A DNA stretch of 64,000 bases, taken from contig NZ_AP019536.1 of NCBI RefSeq assembly GCF_018324385.1, positions 1,922,001-1,986,000 of the forward strand. The letters are read 5' to 3'. Positions 8,662-17,143 of this stretch are shown piece by piece; position 1 is the stretch's first letter, and each line of letters starts with the position of its first letter. The position numbers and the translations under genes are program-made. The stretch is from Ferrigenium kumadai (GTDB taxonomy: Bacteria > Pseudomonadota > Gammaproteobacteria > Burkholderiales > Gallionellaceae). The notes beneath the pieces are model-generated. The model had not been told where the DNA came from, did no database searches, and worked only from the letters and a program-made list of their open reading frames with translations.

Positions 8662-9204
8662 GTGAAGAAAGTGTACGTTGCAGTTGTAGCCATTTCTCTC
8701 AGCGCATGTTCGACCTATATGCCTCAGCGATATAGCATTAATGCGGATACGAATGTTGCCTTAAAAACGATCGATGCGGGGAACATCAACGTAGGCTCAT
8801 TTAAAGGCCCTGCAAAATTCGACAATAGTTGCCGCGCTGCCGGCCCTATAGCTCCTCCTGATAGCCTAAGCTTTGAGGCCTATATCCAAAAAGCTCTTGC
8901 AGATGAACTAAAGGTAGCGGGCAAGTTCAACGATAGCACCCCCAAAGTCACGCTTAGTGGCACGGTTGAACAACTTGAATTTTCATCGTCCCGCGGATTG
9001 ACCGGCGGCTCATGGGATATAGGACTCAAGGTAAGCTCCTCGAACGGAAAATCTACTTATATTTCCGAGCATTACGAATTCAACAGCGGTTTTGTCGCAG
9101 ACACGGCTTGCAAACAGACCGCAGAAGCATACCTGCCGGCCGTTCAAAATCTGATTGGCAAACTCGTTAAAAATCCCGAGTTCAAATCGCTGGTAACCCC
9201 GTAA
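8662..9204 (+). CDS. Predicted outer-membrane lipoprotein, unknown function
   Basis: The GTG start at 8662 follows AGGGAG by about nine bases and gives a 180-residue protein. It has a short signal peptide and a lipobox ending in ISLSAC, so the mature protein would begin at Cys16. The remainder is a soluble beta-rich domain with two further cysteines (NSC and TAC) that could form a disulfide. An upstream in-frame ATG at 8611 would put the signal peptide internally and is rejected. Base composition looks lower in GC than the neighbours, which hints at acquired DNA. No named family is recognised. Confidence 0.78.
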   Translation: MKKVYVAVVAISLSACSTYMPQRYSINADTNVALKTIDAGNINVGSFKGPAKFDNSCRAAGPIAPPDSLSFEAYIQKALADELKVAGKFNDSTPKVTLSGTVEQLEFSSSRGLTGGSWDIGLKVSSSNGKSTYISEHYEFNSGFVADTACKQTAEAYLPAVQNLIGKLVKNPEFKSLVTP

Positions 9205-9227
9205 CCTCAATAGATTAGCGCCCCAGC

Positions 9228-9271
9228 AACTGGATACCCAGGAGATTTGTCTTTCGGTATCCAGTTGTTTT
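9228..9271 (+). terminator. Intrinsic terminator after the lipoprotein gene
   Basis: A perfect 12-bp stem CAACTGGATACC (9228-9239) / GGTATCCAGTTG (9256-9267) with a 16-base loop is followed by a short T run (TTTTA). It lies 24 bases after the lipoprotein stop. Confidence 0.75.
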
Positions 9272-9316
9272 AGCCATACCTCACCCCACTTAACCGCCTG
9301 TCCCTGAAAAAAGAAT

Positions 9317-9345
9317 TTGCAAAACCTTGCGCCAGCTACTAGAAT
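9317..9345 (+). promoter_or_regulatory. Sigma-70 type promoter of rpsT
   Basis: TTGCAA (9317-9322) and TAGAAT (9340-9345) are separated by 17 bases and lie about 40 bases upstream of the rpsT ATG. They are followed by a GCGCGCC stretch at the expected start point, resembling a stringently controlled ribosomal promoter. Confidence 0.7.
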
Positions 9346-9383
9346 GCGCGCCTTTCGTCGTACCGAATTTTCAAGGAGTAGTC

Positions 9384-9647
9384 ATGGCAAATAGCGCACA
9401 AGCCCGCAAGCGTGCACGTCAGGCAGTTAAACAGAATGCTCACAACAGCAGTCTGCGCTCGGAATTGCGCACTGCGATCAAGAAGGTGATCAAGGCTATC
9501 GAAGCCGGCGACAAGGCCGCTGCTCAAGCCGTTTACCAATCTTCGGTCAGCACCGTGGACAGCATCGCCGACAAGAAGATCATCCACAAGAACAAGGCTG
9601 CTCGACACAAGAGCCGTCTGTCTGCGGCCATCAAGGCAATGGCGTAA
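9384..9647 (+). CDS. rpsT: 30S ribosomal protein S20
   Basis: The 87-residue, lysine- and alanine-rich protein begins [13 protein letters not shown] and ends [13 protein letters not shown], both typical of S20. It binds 16S rRNA early in 30S assembly. AAGGAG precedes the ATG at 9384, and the in-frame codons upstream of it are not conserved. It has its own promoter and terminator. Confidence 0.97.
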   Translation: MANSAQARKRARQAVKQNAHNSSLRSELRTAIKKVIKAIEAGDKAAAQAVYQSSVSTVDSIADKKIIHKNKAARHKSRLSAAIKAMA

Positions 9648-9687
9648 TCGCCCCGTGGCATAAGCCACGAATGCTTTGATTCACCGC

Positions 9688-9720
9688 ACAAGCCGACAGC
9701 AATGTCGGCTTGTTTGCTTT
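9688..9720 (+). terminator. Intrinsic terminator of rpsT
   Basis: The stem ACAAGCCGACA (9688-9698) and TGTCGGCTTGT (9703-9713) encloses the loop GCAA and is followed by a T-rich run. It is 40 bases after the rpsT stop. Confidence 0.85.
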
Positions 9721-9763
9721 GTAGGGCTGTTTGGCTCAATATACGCTTCCTGTTTATGGCTGA

Positions 9764-9791
9764 ACGGCGGACGAGTCCGCCGTCTTCTTTT
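9764..9791 (+). terminator. Terminator-like hairpin directly before argD (possible attenuator)
   Basis: The 8-bp stem ACGGCGGA (9764-9771) / TCCGCCGT (9776-9783), loop CGAG, is followed by CTTCTTTTT. It ends only about 12 bases before the argD ATG and just in front of the AGAGG ribosome binding site, which leaves no room for a promoter between hairpin and gene. It is therefore either a second rpsT terminator with read-through or a leader hairpin controlling argD. Confidence 0.6.
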
Positions 9792-9802
9792 TAGAGGTCT
9801 GT

Positions 9803-10975
9803 ATGTCGCATGTAATGAACACTTACGCCCGCCAACCCGTCGCGTTCGAACGCGGGGAAGGCGCGTGGCTCTGGGATACCGAGGGCAAGCGCTATCTGGA
9901 CGCGCTGTCCGGCATCGCCGTGAACACGCTGGGACATGCGCATCCGCGCCTCACCACCGCGCTCCATGCGCAGGTCAGCAAGCTGATCCACTGTTCCAAT
10001 GTCTACCAGGTGCGCGAGCAGGAATGGCTCGCCGACAAGCTGTGCACCCTGTCCAACATGCAGGAAGTGTTCTTCAGCAACTCCGGCTGCGAGGCGAACG
10101 AGGCCGCGATCAAGCTGGCGCGCATGTACGGCCACAACAAGGGCATCGAGATGCCCAGCATCATCGTGATGGAGAAATCCTTCCACGGACGGACACTGGC
10201 CACCCTCTCCGCCACCGGCAACCGCAAGGTGCAGGCCGGCTTCGAGCCGCTGGTGAAGGGCTTCGTGCGCGTGCCCTACAACGACCTCGCCGCCATCGAG
10301 CTGGTCGCATCGCATAACCTCGACGTGGTCGCCGTGCTGGTTGAGCCGATCCAGGGCGAGGGCGGCATCCGCACGCCCGATGCGGCTTACCTGCAAGGCC
10401 TGCGCAAGATTTGCGACCAGCATGGCTGGCTGCTGATGCTGGACGAAGTGCAGAGCGGCATCGGCCGCACCGGCAAGTGGTTCGCCCACCAGCACACCGG
10501 CATCCTGCCGGACGTGATGACGCTGGCCAAGGGCCTAGGCTCGGGCGTGCCCATCGGCGCGTGCCTGACCGCAGGCAAGGCTGCCGGGCTGTTCAAGCCC
10601 GGCAACCACGGCTCCACCTTCGGCGGCAACCCGCTGGCCTGCACCGCAGGCCTGACCACGCTGAATGTTCTTGAAGAGGACAAGCTGCTGGCGCATGCCG
10701 AGCAGCTTGGGAAGTTCATTCGCGATGGCTTCACCGCACAACTCGCCGGCGTTGACGGCGTCAAGGCGATCCGTGGACAGGGGCTGATGATCGGCGTCGA
10801 GCTGGAAAAACCCTGCGGCGAACTGGTGGGCAAGGCGCTGGCGCAAGGCCTGCTGATCAATGTCACCGCCGACAGTGTGATCCGTCTGTTGCCGCCGCTC
10901 ATCATGTCGCAAGATGAAGCACAGCAGATGCTGAACATCCTGTGCCCGCTGATCAAAGAATTCCTGCAATCCTGA
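9803..10975 (+). CDS. argD: Acetylornithine/succinyldiaminopimelate aminotransferase
   Basis: The 390-residue class III PLP aminotransferase converts N-acetylglutamate semialdehyde to N-acetylornithine in arginine synthesis. The PLP-binding lysine lies in LAKGLGSGVPIGA near residue 243, and the motifs NSGCEANEAAIKLAR, LDEVQSGIGRTGKW and GSTFGGNPLAC are all present. Length and motif spacing match ArgD. It is the first gene of an arginine cluster followed by argF after 12 bases. Confidence 0.95.
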   Translation: MSHVMNTYARQPVAFERGEGAWLWDTEGKRYLDALSGIAVNTLGHAHPRLTTALHAQVSKLIHCSNVYQVREQEWLADKLCTLSNMQEVFFSNSGCEANEAAIKLARMYGHNKGIEMPSIIVMEKSFHGRTLATLSATGNRKVQAGFEPLVKGFVRVPYNDLAAIELVASHNLDVVAVLVEPIQGEGGIRTPDAAYLQGLRKICDQHGWLLMLDEVQSGIGRTGKWFAHQHTGILPDVMTLAKGLGSGVPIGACLTAGKAAGLFKPGNHGSTFGGNPLACTAGLTTLNVLEEDKLLAHAEQLGKFIRDGFTAQLAGVDGVKAIRGQGLMIGVELEKPCGELVGKALAQGLLINVTADSVIRLLPPLIMSQDEAQQMLNILCPLIKEFLQS

Positions 10976-10987
10976 TAGGAAGCAATC

Positions 10988-11914
10988 ATGGCAGCAAACG
11001 TAAAACACTTTTTGCAGTTCAAAGACTTCACCCGTGAGGAGTTCGAATACCTGTTCGAACGCACCCGCATCATCAAGGAACGCTTCAAGCGCTATGAGAA
11101 ATACTGGCCGCTGGAAGACCGCACCCTAGTGATGATCTTCGAGAAGGCCAGCACGCGCACCCGCCTCTCGTTCGAGGCGGGCATGCACCAGCTCGGCGGC
11201 TCGGCCATCTACCTCAACACGCGCGACTCCCAGCTGGGGCGCGGCGAGCCGGTGGAAGACGCCGGGCAGGTGATCTCGCGCATGAGCGACATCGTGATGA
11301 TCCGCACCTTCGAACAGAGCATCATCGAACGCTTCGCGGCCAACTCGCGCGTGCCGGTAATCAACGGTCTGACCAACGAATACCACCCCTGCCAGGTGCT
11401 GGCCGACATCTACACCTATATCGAGCATCGCGGCTCGATCAAAGGCAAGACCGTGGCGTGGATCGGCGACTCGAACAACATGTGCAACACCTGGCTGCAG
11501 GCCGCCGAGATCCTGGACTTCAACGTCCATGTCTCGACCCCGCCGGGCTATGAAGTCGAACCCGAACGTGCCGGCTTGTTCGGCGAAGACCACTATGAAG
11601 AATTCGCCGACCCGATGGAAGCCGCGCGCGGCGCCGACCTGGTGACCACCGACGTGTGGACCAGCATGGGCTACGAGGCCGAGAACGAGGAGCGCCTGAA
11701 GGCCTTCGCCGACTGGCAAGTGGACGGCGACATGATGCGCGTCGCCGCCAAGGACTCCGTATTCATGCACTGCCTGCCCGCGCACCGCGGCGAGGAAGTC
11801 TCCGCCGAGGTCATCGACGGCCCTCAAAGCGTCGTGTGGGACGAGGCGGAAAACAGGCTGCACGTACAAAAAGCCCTTATGGAATATTTACTGTTGGGAA
11901 AAATAAACGGCTAA
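10988..11914 (+). CDS. argF: Ornithine carbamoyltransferase
   Basis: The 308-residue enzyme makes citrulline from ornithine and carbamoyl phosphate. The carbamoyl-phosphate motif STRTR (in EKASTRTRLSFE), the HPCQVLAD segment and the ornithine-binding HCLPAHRGEEV motif are intact. The start follows AGGAAG and lies 12 bases after argD, consistent with an arg operon. The normal size for the family is about 305-335 residues. Confidence 0.96.
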   Translation: MAANVKHFLQFKDFTREEFEYLFERTRIIKERFKRYEKYWPLEDRTLVMIFEKASTRTRLSFEAGMHQLGGSAIYLNTRDSQLGRGEPVEDAGQVISRMSDIVMIRTFEQSIIERFAANSRVPVINGLTNEYHPCQVLADIYTYIEHRGSIKGKTVAWIGDSNNMCNTWLQAAEILDFNVHVSTPPGYEVEPERAGLFGEDHYEEFADPMEAARGADLVTTDVWTSMGYEAENEERLKAFADWQVDGDMMRVAAKDSVFMHCLPAHRGEEVSAEVIDGPQSVVWDEAENRLHVQKALMEYLLLGKING

Positions 11915-11957
11915 GCGAAGCGATACTCGATGGGTGCAGCCTGTTTCGGCGAAGGCT

Positions 11958-12009
11958 AACTTGCGCAGCAAGTTGAACCGCGTAGCGGTGGCCGAAGCCA
12001 AAATCGGCC
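11958..12009 (+). other. Cluster of three small hairpins between argF and the thioesterase gene
   Basis: Within 52 bases there are AACTTGC-GCA-GCAAGTT (11958-11974), ACCGC-GTA-GCGGT (11977-11989) and arms GGCCGA (11990-11995) / TCGGCC (12004-12009). None is followed by a clear T run. It may be a dispersed extragenic palindrome or an mRNA processing or stability element within the arg transcript. Confidence 0.45.
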
Positions 12010-12023
12010 GCTATTGAAAATAG

Positions 12024-12461
12024 ATGCACATGAAAGATTCCCTGAAGCCGGGCATACGCTACGAACATAAGTTCGTGGTTCCCCCGACCAAGACGGTGCC
12101 CGCGCTGTATCCGGAATCGCCCGAGTTCCAAGCCATGCCGGAGGTGTTCGCCACCGGTTACATGGTCGGGTTTCTGGAATGGGCATGCATCATGTGCATC
12201 AAGCCCCACCTGAACTGGCCGCAGGAGCAATCGCTGGGCACCCACATCAATGTCAGCCACGAGGCGGCCACCCCGCCGGGACTGGAAGTAACGGCGACGG
12301 TGGAAGTGACTGCGGTCGAAGGACGACGCGTCACCTTCGCCGTCTCGGCGCACGACGGCGTGGATGTTATCGCACAAGGCACCCACGAGCGCTTCGTGGT
12401 CGACAAAGAGAGATTCGACAACAAGGTGCGCGACAAGCGCGACAGAAAACAAGCAAACTGA
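12024..12461 (+). CDS. Hotdog-fold thioesterase family protein (FlK-like)
   Basis: The 145-residue protein resembles the single-hotdog thioesterases of the fluoroacetyl-CoA thioesterase type. Typical features are the N-terminal region KPGIRYEHKFVVPPTKTVPALYP, the helix segment containing FATGYMVGFLEWA, and the strand GTHINVSHEAATPPGLEV. The ATG at 12024 or the one at 12030 could be the start. It lies between argF and argG and is probably co-transcribed. Its substrate is unknown, and a role in acyl-CoA housekeeping is inference. Confidence 0.78.
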   Translation: MHMKDSLKPGIRYEHKFVVPPTKTVPALYPESPEFQAMPEVFATGYMVGFLEWACIMCIKPHLNWPQEQSLGTHINVSHEAATPPGLEVTATVEVTAVEGRRVTFAVSAHDGVDVIAQGTHERFVVDKERFDNKVRDKRDRKQAN

Positions 12462-12484
12462 TCTTTAATTAACGGGTATCAATC

Positions 12485-13711
<1,227 letters not shown>

Positions 13712-13725
13712 GAGGAAATATCAAC

Positions 13726-14043
13726 ATGTCGGACAAATTCGATAACGTCAGCGTGGGCAAAAAGGCCAACGTATTCTTCGACGGCAAGTGCGTGTCGCAC
13801 TCGGTGTTCTTCCCGGACGGCTCGCGCAAGACCGTGGGCGTCATCCTGCCGGGCAGCCAACTTACCTTCAACGTCGGCGCGCCAGAACTGATGGAAATCA
13901 CCAGCGGCACCTGCGACGTGAAGATCGCAGGTGAAGCAGCGTTCAAGACCTACACCGCGGGCACCAGCTTCAAGGTTGCGGAGAACGGTAGTTTCGACAT
14001 CCATGCAAAGGATGAGGTGAACTACGTTTGCAGTTTTGGTTGA
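13726..14043 (+). CDS. ppnP: Pyrimidine/purine nucleoside phosphorylase (PpnP, DUF1255)
   Basis: This 105-residue single-domain cupin belongs to the PpnP/YaiE family, shown in E. coli to phosphorolyse several nucleosides. Characteristic segments are NVSVGKKANVFFDGKCVSH, the TVGVILPG stretch and the C-terminal VNYVCSFG. The start at 13726 follows AGAGGAAA. It begins 14 bases after argG and is probably the last gene before the perfect hairpin at 14068. Confidence 0.88.
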   Translation: MSDKFDNVSVGKKANVFFDGKCVSHSVFFPDGSRKTVGVILPGSQLTFNVGAPELMEITSGTCDVKIAGEAAFKTYTAGTSFKVAENGSFDIHAKDEVNYVCSFG

Positions 14044-14067
14044 TACTGACCTGAGACGGTAAGTATC

Positions 14068-14102
14068 AACCGCAACGCACCGCTTCGCGGTGCGTTGCGG
14101 TT
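14068..14102. terminator. Perfect 16-bp hairpin between ppnP and the YajQ gene
   Basis: The stem AACCGCAACGCACCGC (14068-14083) / GCGGTGCGTTGCGGTT (14087-14102) has a three-base loop. No T run follows on the plus strand and the next ribosome binding site (AAGGAG) starts nine bases later. It could terminate argG-ppnP transcripts weakly, protect the 3' end, or modulate the downstream gene. Confidence 0.5.
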
Positions 14103-14123
14103 AACCCAGTAAGGAGATTCGTT

Positions 14124-14612
14124 ATGCCATCTTTCGACATCGTTTCCGAAGTAGAAAAGACAGAAGTCAAGAACGCGGTCGAGCAGACCAACAAGGAAGT
14201 CAGCACGCGCTTCGACTTCAAGGGTAGCGACGCTCGCGTCGAACAGGCCGAACTGGTGCTGACCGTCCATGCCGACAATGAATTCCAGCTCGACCAGGTG
14301 CAGGACATCCTGAACGGCAAGCTGACCAAGCGCGGCGTGGACATCAAGTGCCTGGAGATCAGCGACAAGGTCGAGAAGGTCAGCGGCAACAAGGTCAAGC
14401 GCAGCTGCACCGTGAAGGTGGGCGTGGAGATCGAGCTAGCGAAGAAGATCGTCAAGCTCATCAAGGACAGCAAGATGAAAGTGCAGGCCAGCATCCAGGG
14501 CGACACAGTGCGCGTAACCGGCAAGAACCGAGACGACCTGCAGGCCGCAATCGCCTTCATCAAGAAATCCATCACCGACTTCCCGCTGCAGTACCAGAAC
14601 TTCCGCGACTAA
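14124..14612 (+). CDS. YajQ family nucleotide-binding protein (DUF520)
   Basis: The 162-residue protein starts [21 protein letters not shown] and ends [11 protein letters not shown], both hallmarks of YajQ. The fold consists of two ferredoxin-like halves. Some family members bind cyclic di-GMP and partner with transcription regulators. Whether this one does cannot be seen here, but a GGDEF-domain protein is encoded elsewhere in the window (38128-39231). A good AAGGAG precedes the ATG. Confidence 0.93.
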   Translation: MPSFDIVSEVEKTEVKNAVEQTNKEVSTRFDFKGSDARVEQAELVLTVHADNEFQLDQVQDILNGKLTKRGVDIKCLEISDKVEKVSGNKVKRSCTVKVGVEIELAKKIVKLIKDSKMKVQASIQGDTVRVTGKNRDDLQAAIAFIKKSITDFPLQYQNFRD

Positions 14613-14634
14613 CCACCCCACAGGAGGGCAGGCC

Positions 14635-15441
14635 ATGTTTGAGAACGTTGCTGCAAGTCTTCGCCGCGTTACCATTCCCGCCGCTGTCCTCCTCTGCAGC
14701 CTGAACTGCACGGCGCACGCCGCCGACGCGACACCCTCCTATCCCATGATGGTGCTCGACGACGTCAAGCATGTCGTCACCGCCCCGGCGCGCTGGGAGA
14801 AAGACGACTGGCAGGACTTCGGCCTCGCCACCCTCGCCGTGGTCGGTACTGCCGCCATCGTCGATCGCCCGCTACGCAGGGAGATGCTCCGCCGTCGTGG
14901 CAACAACCGCTTCATGCGCGACGTAGAGCGCTTTGGTGCGGAATATTCGCTGGGCGTGCTGGGCGGCTTCTACGTCGCGGGCGCGTTGATGGAAAACGAC
15001 AAGGCCCTCAATGTCGCACAGGACGGTCTCGCCGCCAGCATCATCGCCAGCGGCATCGTCACCCCTGTGCTGAAATTCGCCACAGGCCGCAGCCGCCCCA
15101 ACCAGAACCAGGGTTACACCAACTTCCGCCCGTTCAGCGGCGCTGCATCCTTCCCGTCTGGGCATACCACACAGGCCTTCGCCGTGGCCTCTGTCGTCGC
15201 TGCCCACTATGACGAAACCTGGGTCAAGTGCACTTCGTACTCCATCGCCGGGCTGGCCGGTCTGGCCCGCACTTACCACGACGCCCACTTCGCCTCGGAC
15301 GTGCTGGCCGGCGCGCTGATCGGCACACTGGTCGGCCAGAGCGTCGTCGCCCACAACCAGACCCTGCGTTCGGGCAAGCTGGTGCTGCTGCCCGAGATTG
15401 CGCCGGGCATGGTTGGCGTGCGCGTAGCCGGCAACTTCTAA
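14635..15441 (+). CDS. PAP2 superfamily membrane phosphatase
   Basis: The 268-residue protein has a cleavable signal peptide (cleavage near AHA-AD, residues 22-26) and a C-terminal PAP2 domain. The three catalytic motifs are visible: KFATGRSRPN near residue 145, PSGHTTQAF near 175 and RTYHDAHFASDV near 215. It probably hydrolyses a lipid phosphate or pyrophosphate at the periplasmic face. GGAGGG precedes the ATG. The natural substrate is unknown. Confidence 0.87.
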   Translation: MFENVAASLRRVTIPAAVLLCSLNCTAHAADATPSYPMMVLDDVKHVVTAPARWEKDDWQDFGLATLAVVGTAAIVDRPLRREMLRRRGNNRFMRDVERFGAEYSLGVLGGFYVAGALMENDKALNVAQDGLAASIIASGIVTPVLKFATGRSRPNQNQGYTNFRPFSGAASFPSGHTTQAFAVASVVAAHYDETWVKCTSYSIAGLAGLARTYHDAHFASDVLAGALIGTLVGQSVVAHNQTLRSGKLVLLPEIAPGMVGVRVAGNF

Positions 15442-15469
15442 CACTTCCCCGAACAAGACGGCTTAGGTA

Positions 15470-15507
15470 TTTTGCCCATTGCCGCTGCAATACGCCTGGG
15501 CGACAAT
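15470..15507 (+). promoter_or_regulatory. Promoter-like module, second copy
   Basis: TTTTGCCCATTG (15470-15481) is followed at offset 32 by GACAAT (15502-15507), and the next ATG lies 73 bases after the start of the 12-mer. All three values are the same as for the module at 6508. TTGCCG with 17-base spacing to GACAAT gives a plausible sigma-70-like promoter, with the conserved upstream TTTTGCCCA as a possible activator site. Confidence 0.5.
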
Positions 15508-15542
15508 GCGGGCCCACAACTCTTTCTATCCGGAGGCCGATC

Positions 15543-16037
15543 ATGCAACGTATCACCGTGCAAATGAACCACATGCTGGCCCTTCTGTTCGCCGGGATGC
15601 TTGCGGCCGGCCCCGCGCTTGCCGACAAGCCGGAATGGGCTGGAGGAGGCAAATCGGGAAAGCAGGAACAACAACGCGAAGGCGATCAGGGACACGACAA
15701 GGGAGATAAACGGCGCGATGGGAGCGGGCATTTCGACGACCATCAGCGCACGCTCGCCCATGACTACTTCGCCGGGCAATTCCGACAAGGCCGCTGTCCA
15801 CCCGGCCTCGCCAAAAAACACAACGGCTGCATGCCGCCCGGACAGGCAAAAAAATGGTCGATGGGCAGGCCGCTGCCGCGCGGCGTAATTTTCTACGACC
15901 TGCCACCCCGGCTCGCGAGGGAGCTCGGAGAGCCGCCCGCAGGACACCGCTATGTGCGCGTGGCGAGCGACATCCTTCTGATCACGATAGGGACCGCGAT
16001 GGTGGTGGACGCGATCGAAGACCTGGGACGCATGTAA
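15543..16037 (+). CDS. CigR/RcnB-like periplasmic protein
   Basis: The 164-residue protein has a signal peptide (cleavage near ALA-DK, residue 29) and then a very charged region rich in Lys, Asp, Gln and Gly. The C-terminal domain, with PPGLAKKHNGCMPPGQAKKW and GHRYVRVASDILLITIGTAMVVDAI, matches the CigR/RcnB type domain. Family members are periplasmic or envelope proteins with poorly defined roles (metal homeostasis for RcnB, an anti-virulence effect for CigR). GGAGG precedes the ATG. The gene is followed after 2 bases by an unknown protein. Confidence 0.78.
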   Translation: MQRITVQMNHMLALLFAGMLAAGPALADKPEWAGGGKSGKQEQQREGDQGHDKGDKRRDGSGHFDDHQRTLAHDYFAGQFRQGRCPPGLAKKHNGCMPPGQAKKWSMGRPLPRGVIFYDLPPRLARELGEPPAGHRYVRVASDILLITIGTAMVVDAIEDLGRM

Positions 16038-16039
16038 GC

Positions 16040-16474
16040 ATGGAGCATGAAGACACGGCCGCAACGAAGGGAGCGGCCAACAGCATCGACGCCCACATCG
16101 AATTCAGTTTCAAAGGGGAGACCTACTCGCTGACATCCACGCTGGACCTCGACCGGATGCTGGACAAGTACATCGAACCGCCATCGCTGCATCACGTGCT
16201 CGCGGTCGAGCACGGCATCAGTACCTATTCCTACCTCTACGAGGTGATGGAGGTAGAGGAAATCGAGTTCGACAATCCCAAGGGCCTCGCCGTGCAGTTC
16301 CTGCATGACGGCGTGTTCGATCTGGAAGGCTTTGCCGCGCAGCGGGGGGACAGCCAGATGCTCGACTCGCTGCAGGCCATCGCATTGCGCGAAATGGGCA
16401 TCGAGAACCTCGAGCAGCATCCGAAACTCAAGAGCGCATTGATCCAGGCATACCAACTCGGAATGGAAGCATGA
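16040..16474 (+). CDS. Conserved-looking protein of unknown function
   Basis: This 144-residue acidic protein has no signal peptide or membrane segment. After a variable N-terminus it shows an antiparallel strand pair, AHIEFSFKGETYSLTSTLDL. A helix containing LHHVLAVEHGISTYSYLYEVMEVEEIEF follows, and the protein ends in a helical tail. It is sandwiched between the CigR-like gene (2-base gap) and the DJ-1 gene (4-base ATGA overlap), so a three-gene transcription unit is likely. I do not recognise the family. Confidence 0.72.
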   Translation: MEHEDTAATKGAANSIDAHIEFSFKGETYSLTSTLDLDRMLDKYIEPPSLHHVLAVEHGISTYSYLYEVMEVEEIEFDNPKGLAVQFLHDGVFDLEGFAAQRGDSQMLDSLQAIALREMGIENLEQHPKLKSALIQAYQLGMEA

Positions 16475-17013
16475 AAACCGCACTGATACTTTTTGCCGAC
16501 GGCAGCGAAGAGCTCGAAGCCGTCACCGTCATCAACCTGCTGCGCCGCGGCGGCGTGACTGTCGTCTTCGCGGGATTGCACGAAGGCCCGCTGCGCGGCA
16601 GCCGCGGCACGGTGCTGGTGCCCGACACCACGCTGGACGATGTGCTGGACCATGACTACGACATGGTCGTGCTGCCCGGCGGCCAGCCCGGAACCAACAA
16701 CCTCAAGACCGACGCGCGCGTGCTCAAGCTGGTGCGCCGAATGCACGAGGCGGACAAATACGTCACCGCGATCTGCGCCGCCCCCTCGGTACTCGCCACC
16801 GCCGGCCTGCTCGACGGCAAGCACGCCACCAGCTTCCCCGGCTCGCTCGATCCCTTCCCGAAAGTCCTGCGCGAGCCGCTGGCCGTAGTGGAAGACGGCA
16901 AGCTCATCACCTCGCGCGGGCCGGGCACGGCGATGGATTTCGCCCTGACATTGGTAGAGCGGCTCGTTGGTCACGCCAAGCGGATGGAAGTCGAGGACGG
17001 ATTGGTGCGATAA
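16471..17013 (+). CDS. DJ-1/PfpI (YajL-like) family protein
   Basis: The 180-residue protein has the DJ-1 nucleophile elbow around Cys102 (AICAAPSVLA) and the conserved glutamate region DGSEELEAV near residue 14. Length and layout match YajL/DJ-1 proteins, which have been linked to oxidative and carbonyl stress protection. It overlaps the upstream gene by ATGA. The exact activity of this protein is not determinable from sequence. Confidence 0.9.
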   Translation: MKTALILFADGSEELEAVTVINLLRRGGVTVVFAGLHEGPLRGSRGTVLVPDTTLDDVLDHDYDMVVLPGGQPGTNNLKTDARVLKLVRRMHEADKYVTAICAAPSVLATAGLLDGKHATSFPGSLDPFPKVLREPLAVVEDGKLITSRGPGTAMDFALTLVERLVGHAKRMEVEDGLVR

Positions 17014-17143
17014 GTGCGAGTGGAGTCATCCGTTCGCCCTGATGAAACTACTAGCCATTCGACTAGGCCGTTAAAAAACAACGGCCAAGTCGCTGGTTAT
17101 CACCACGAACGGATTAAATCATTCCTTTCCTGATATCAACGCC

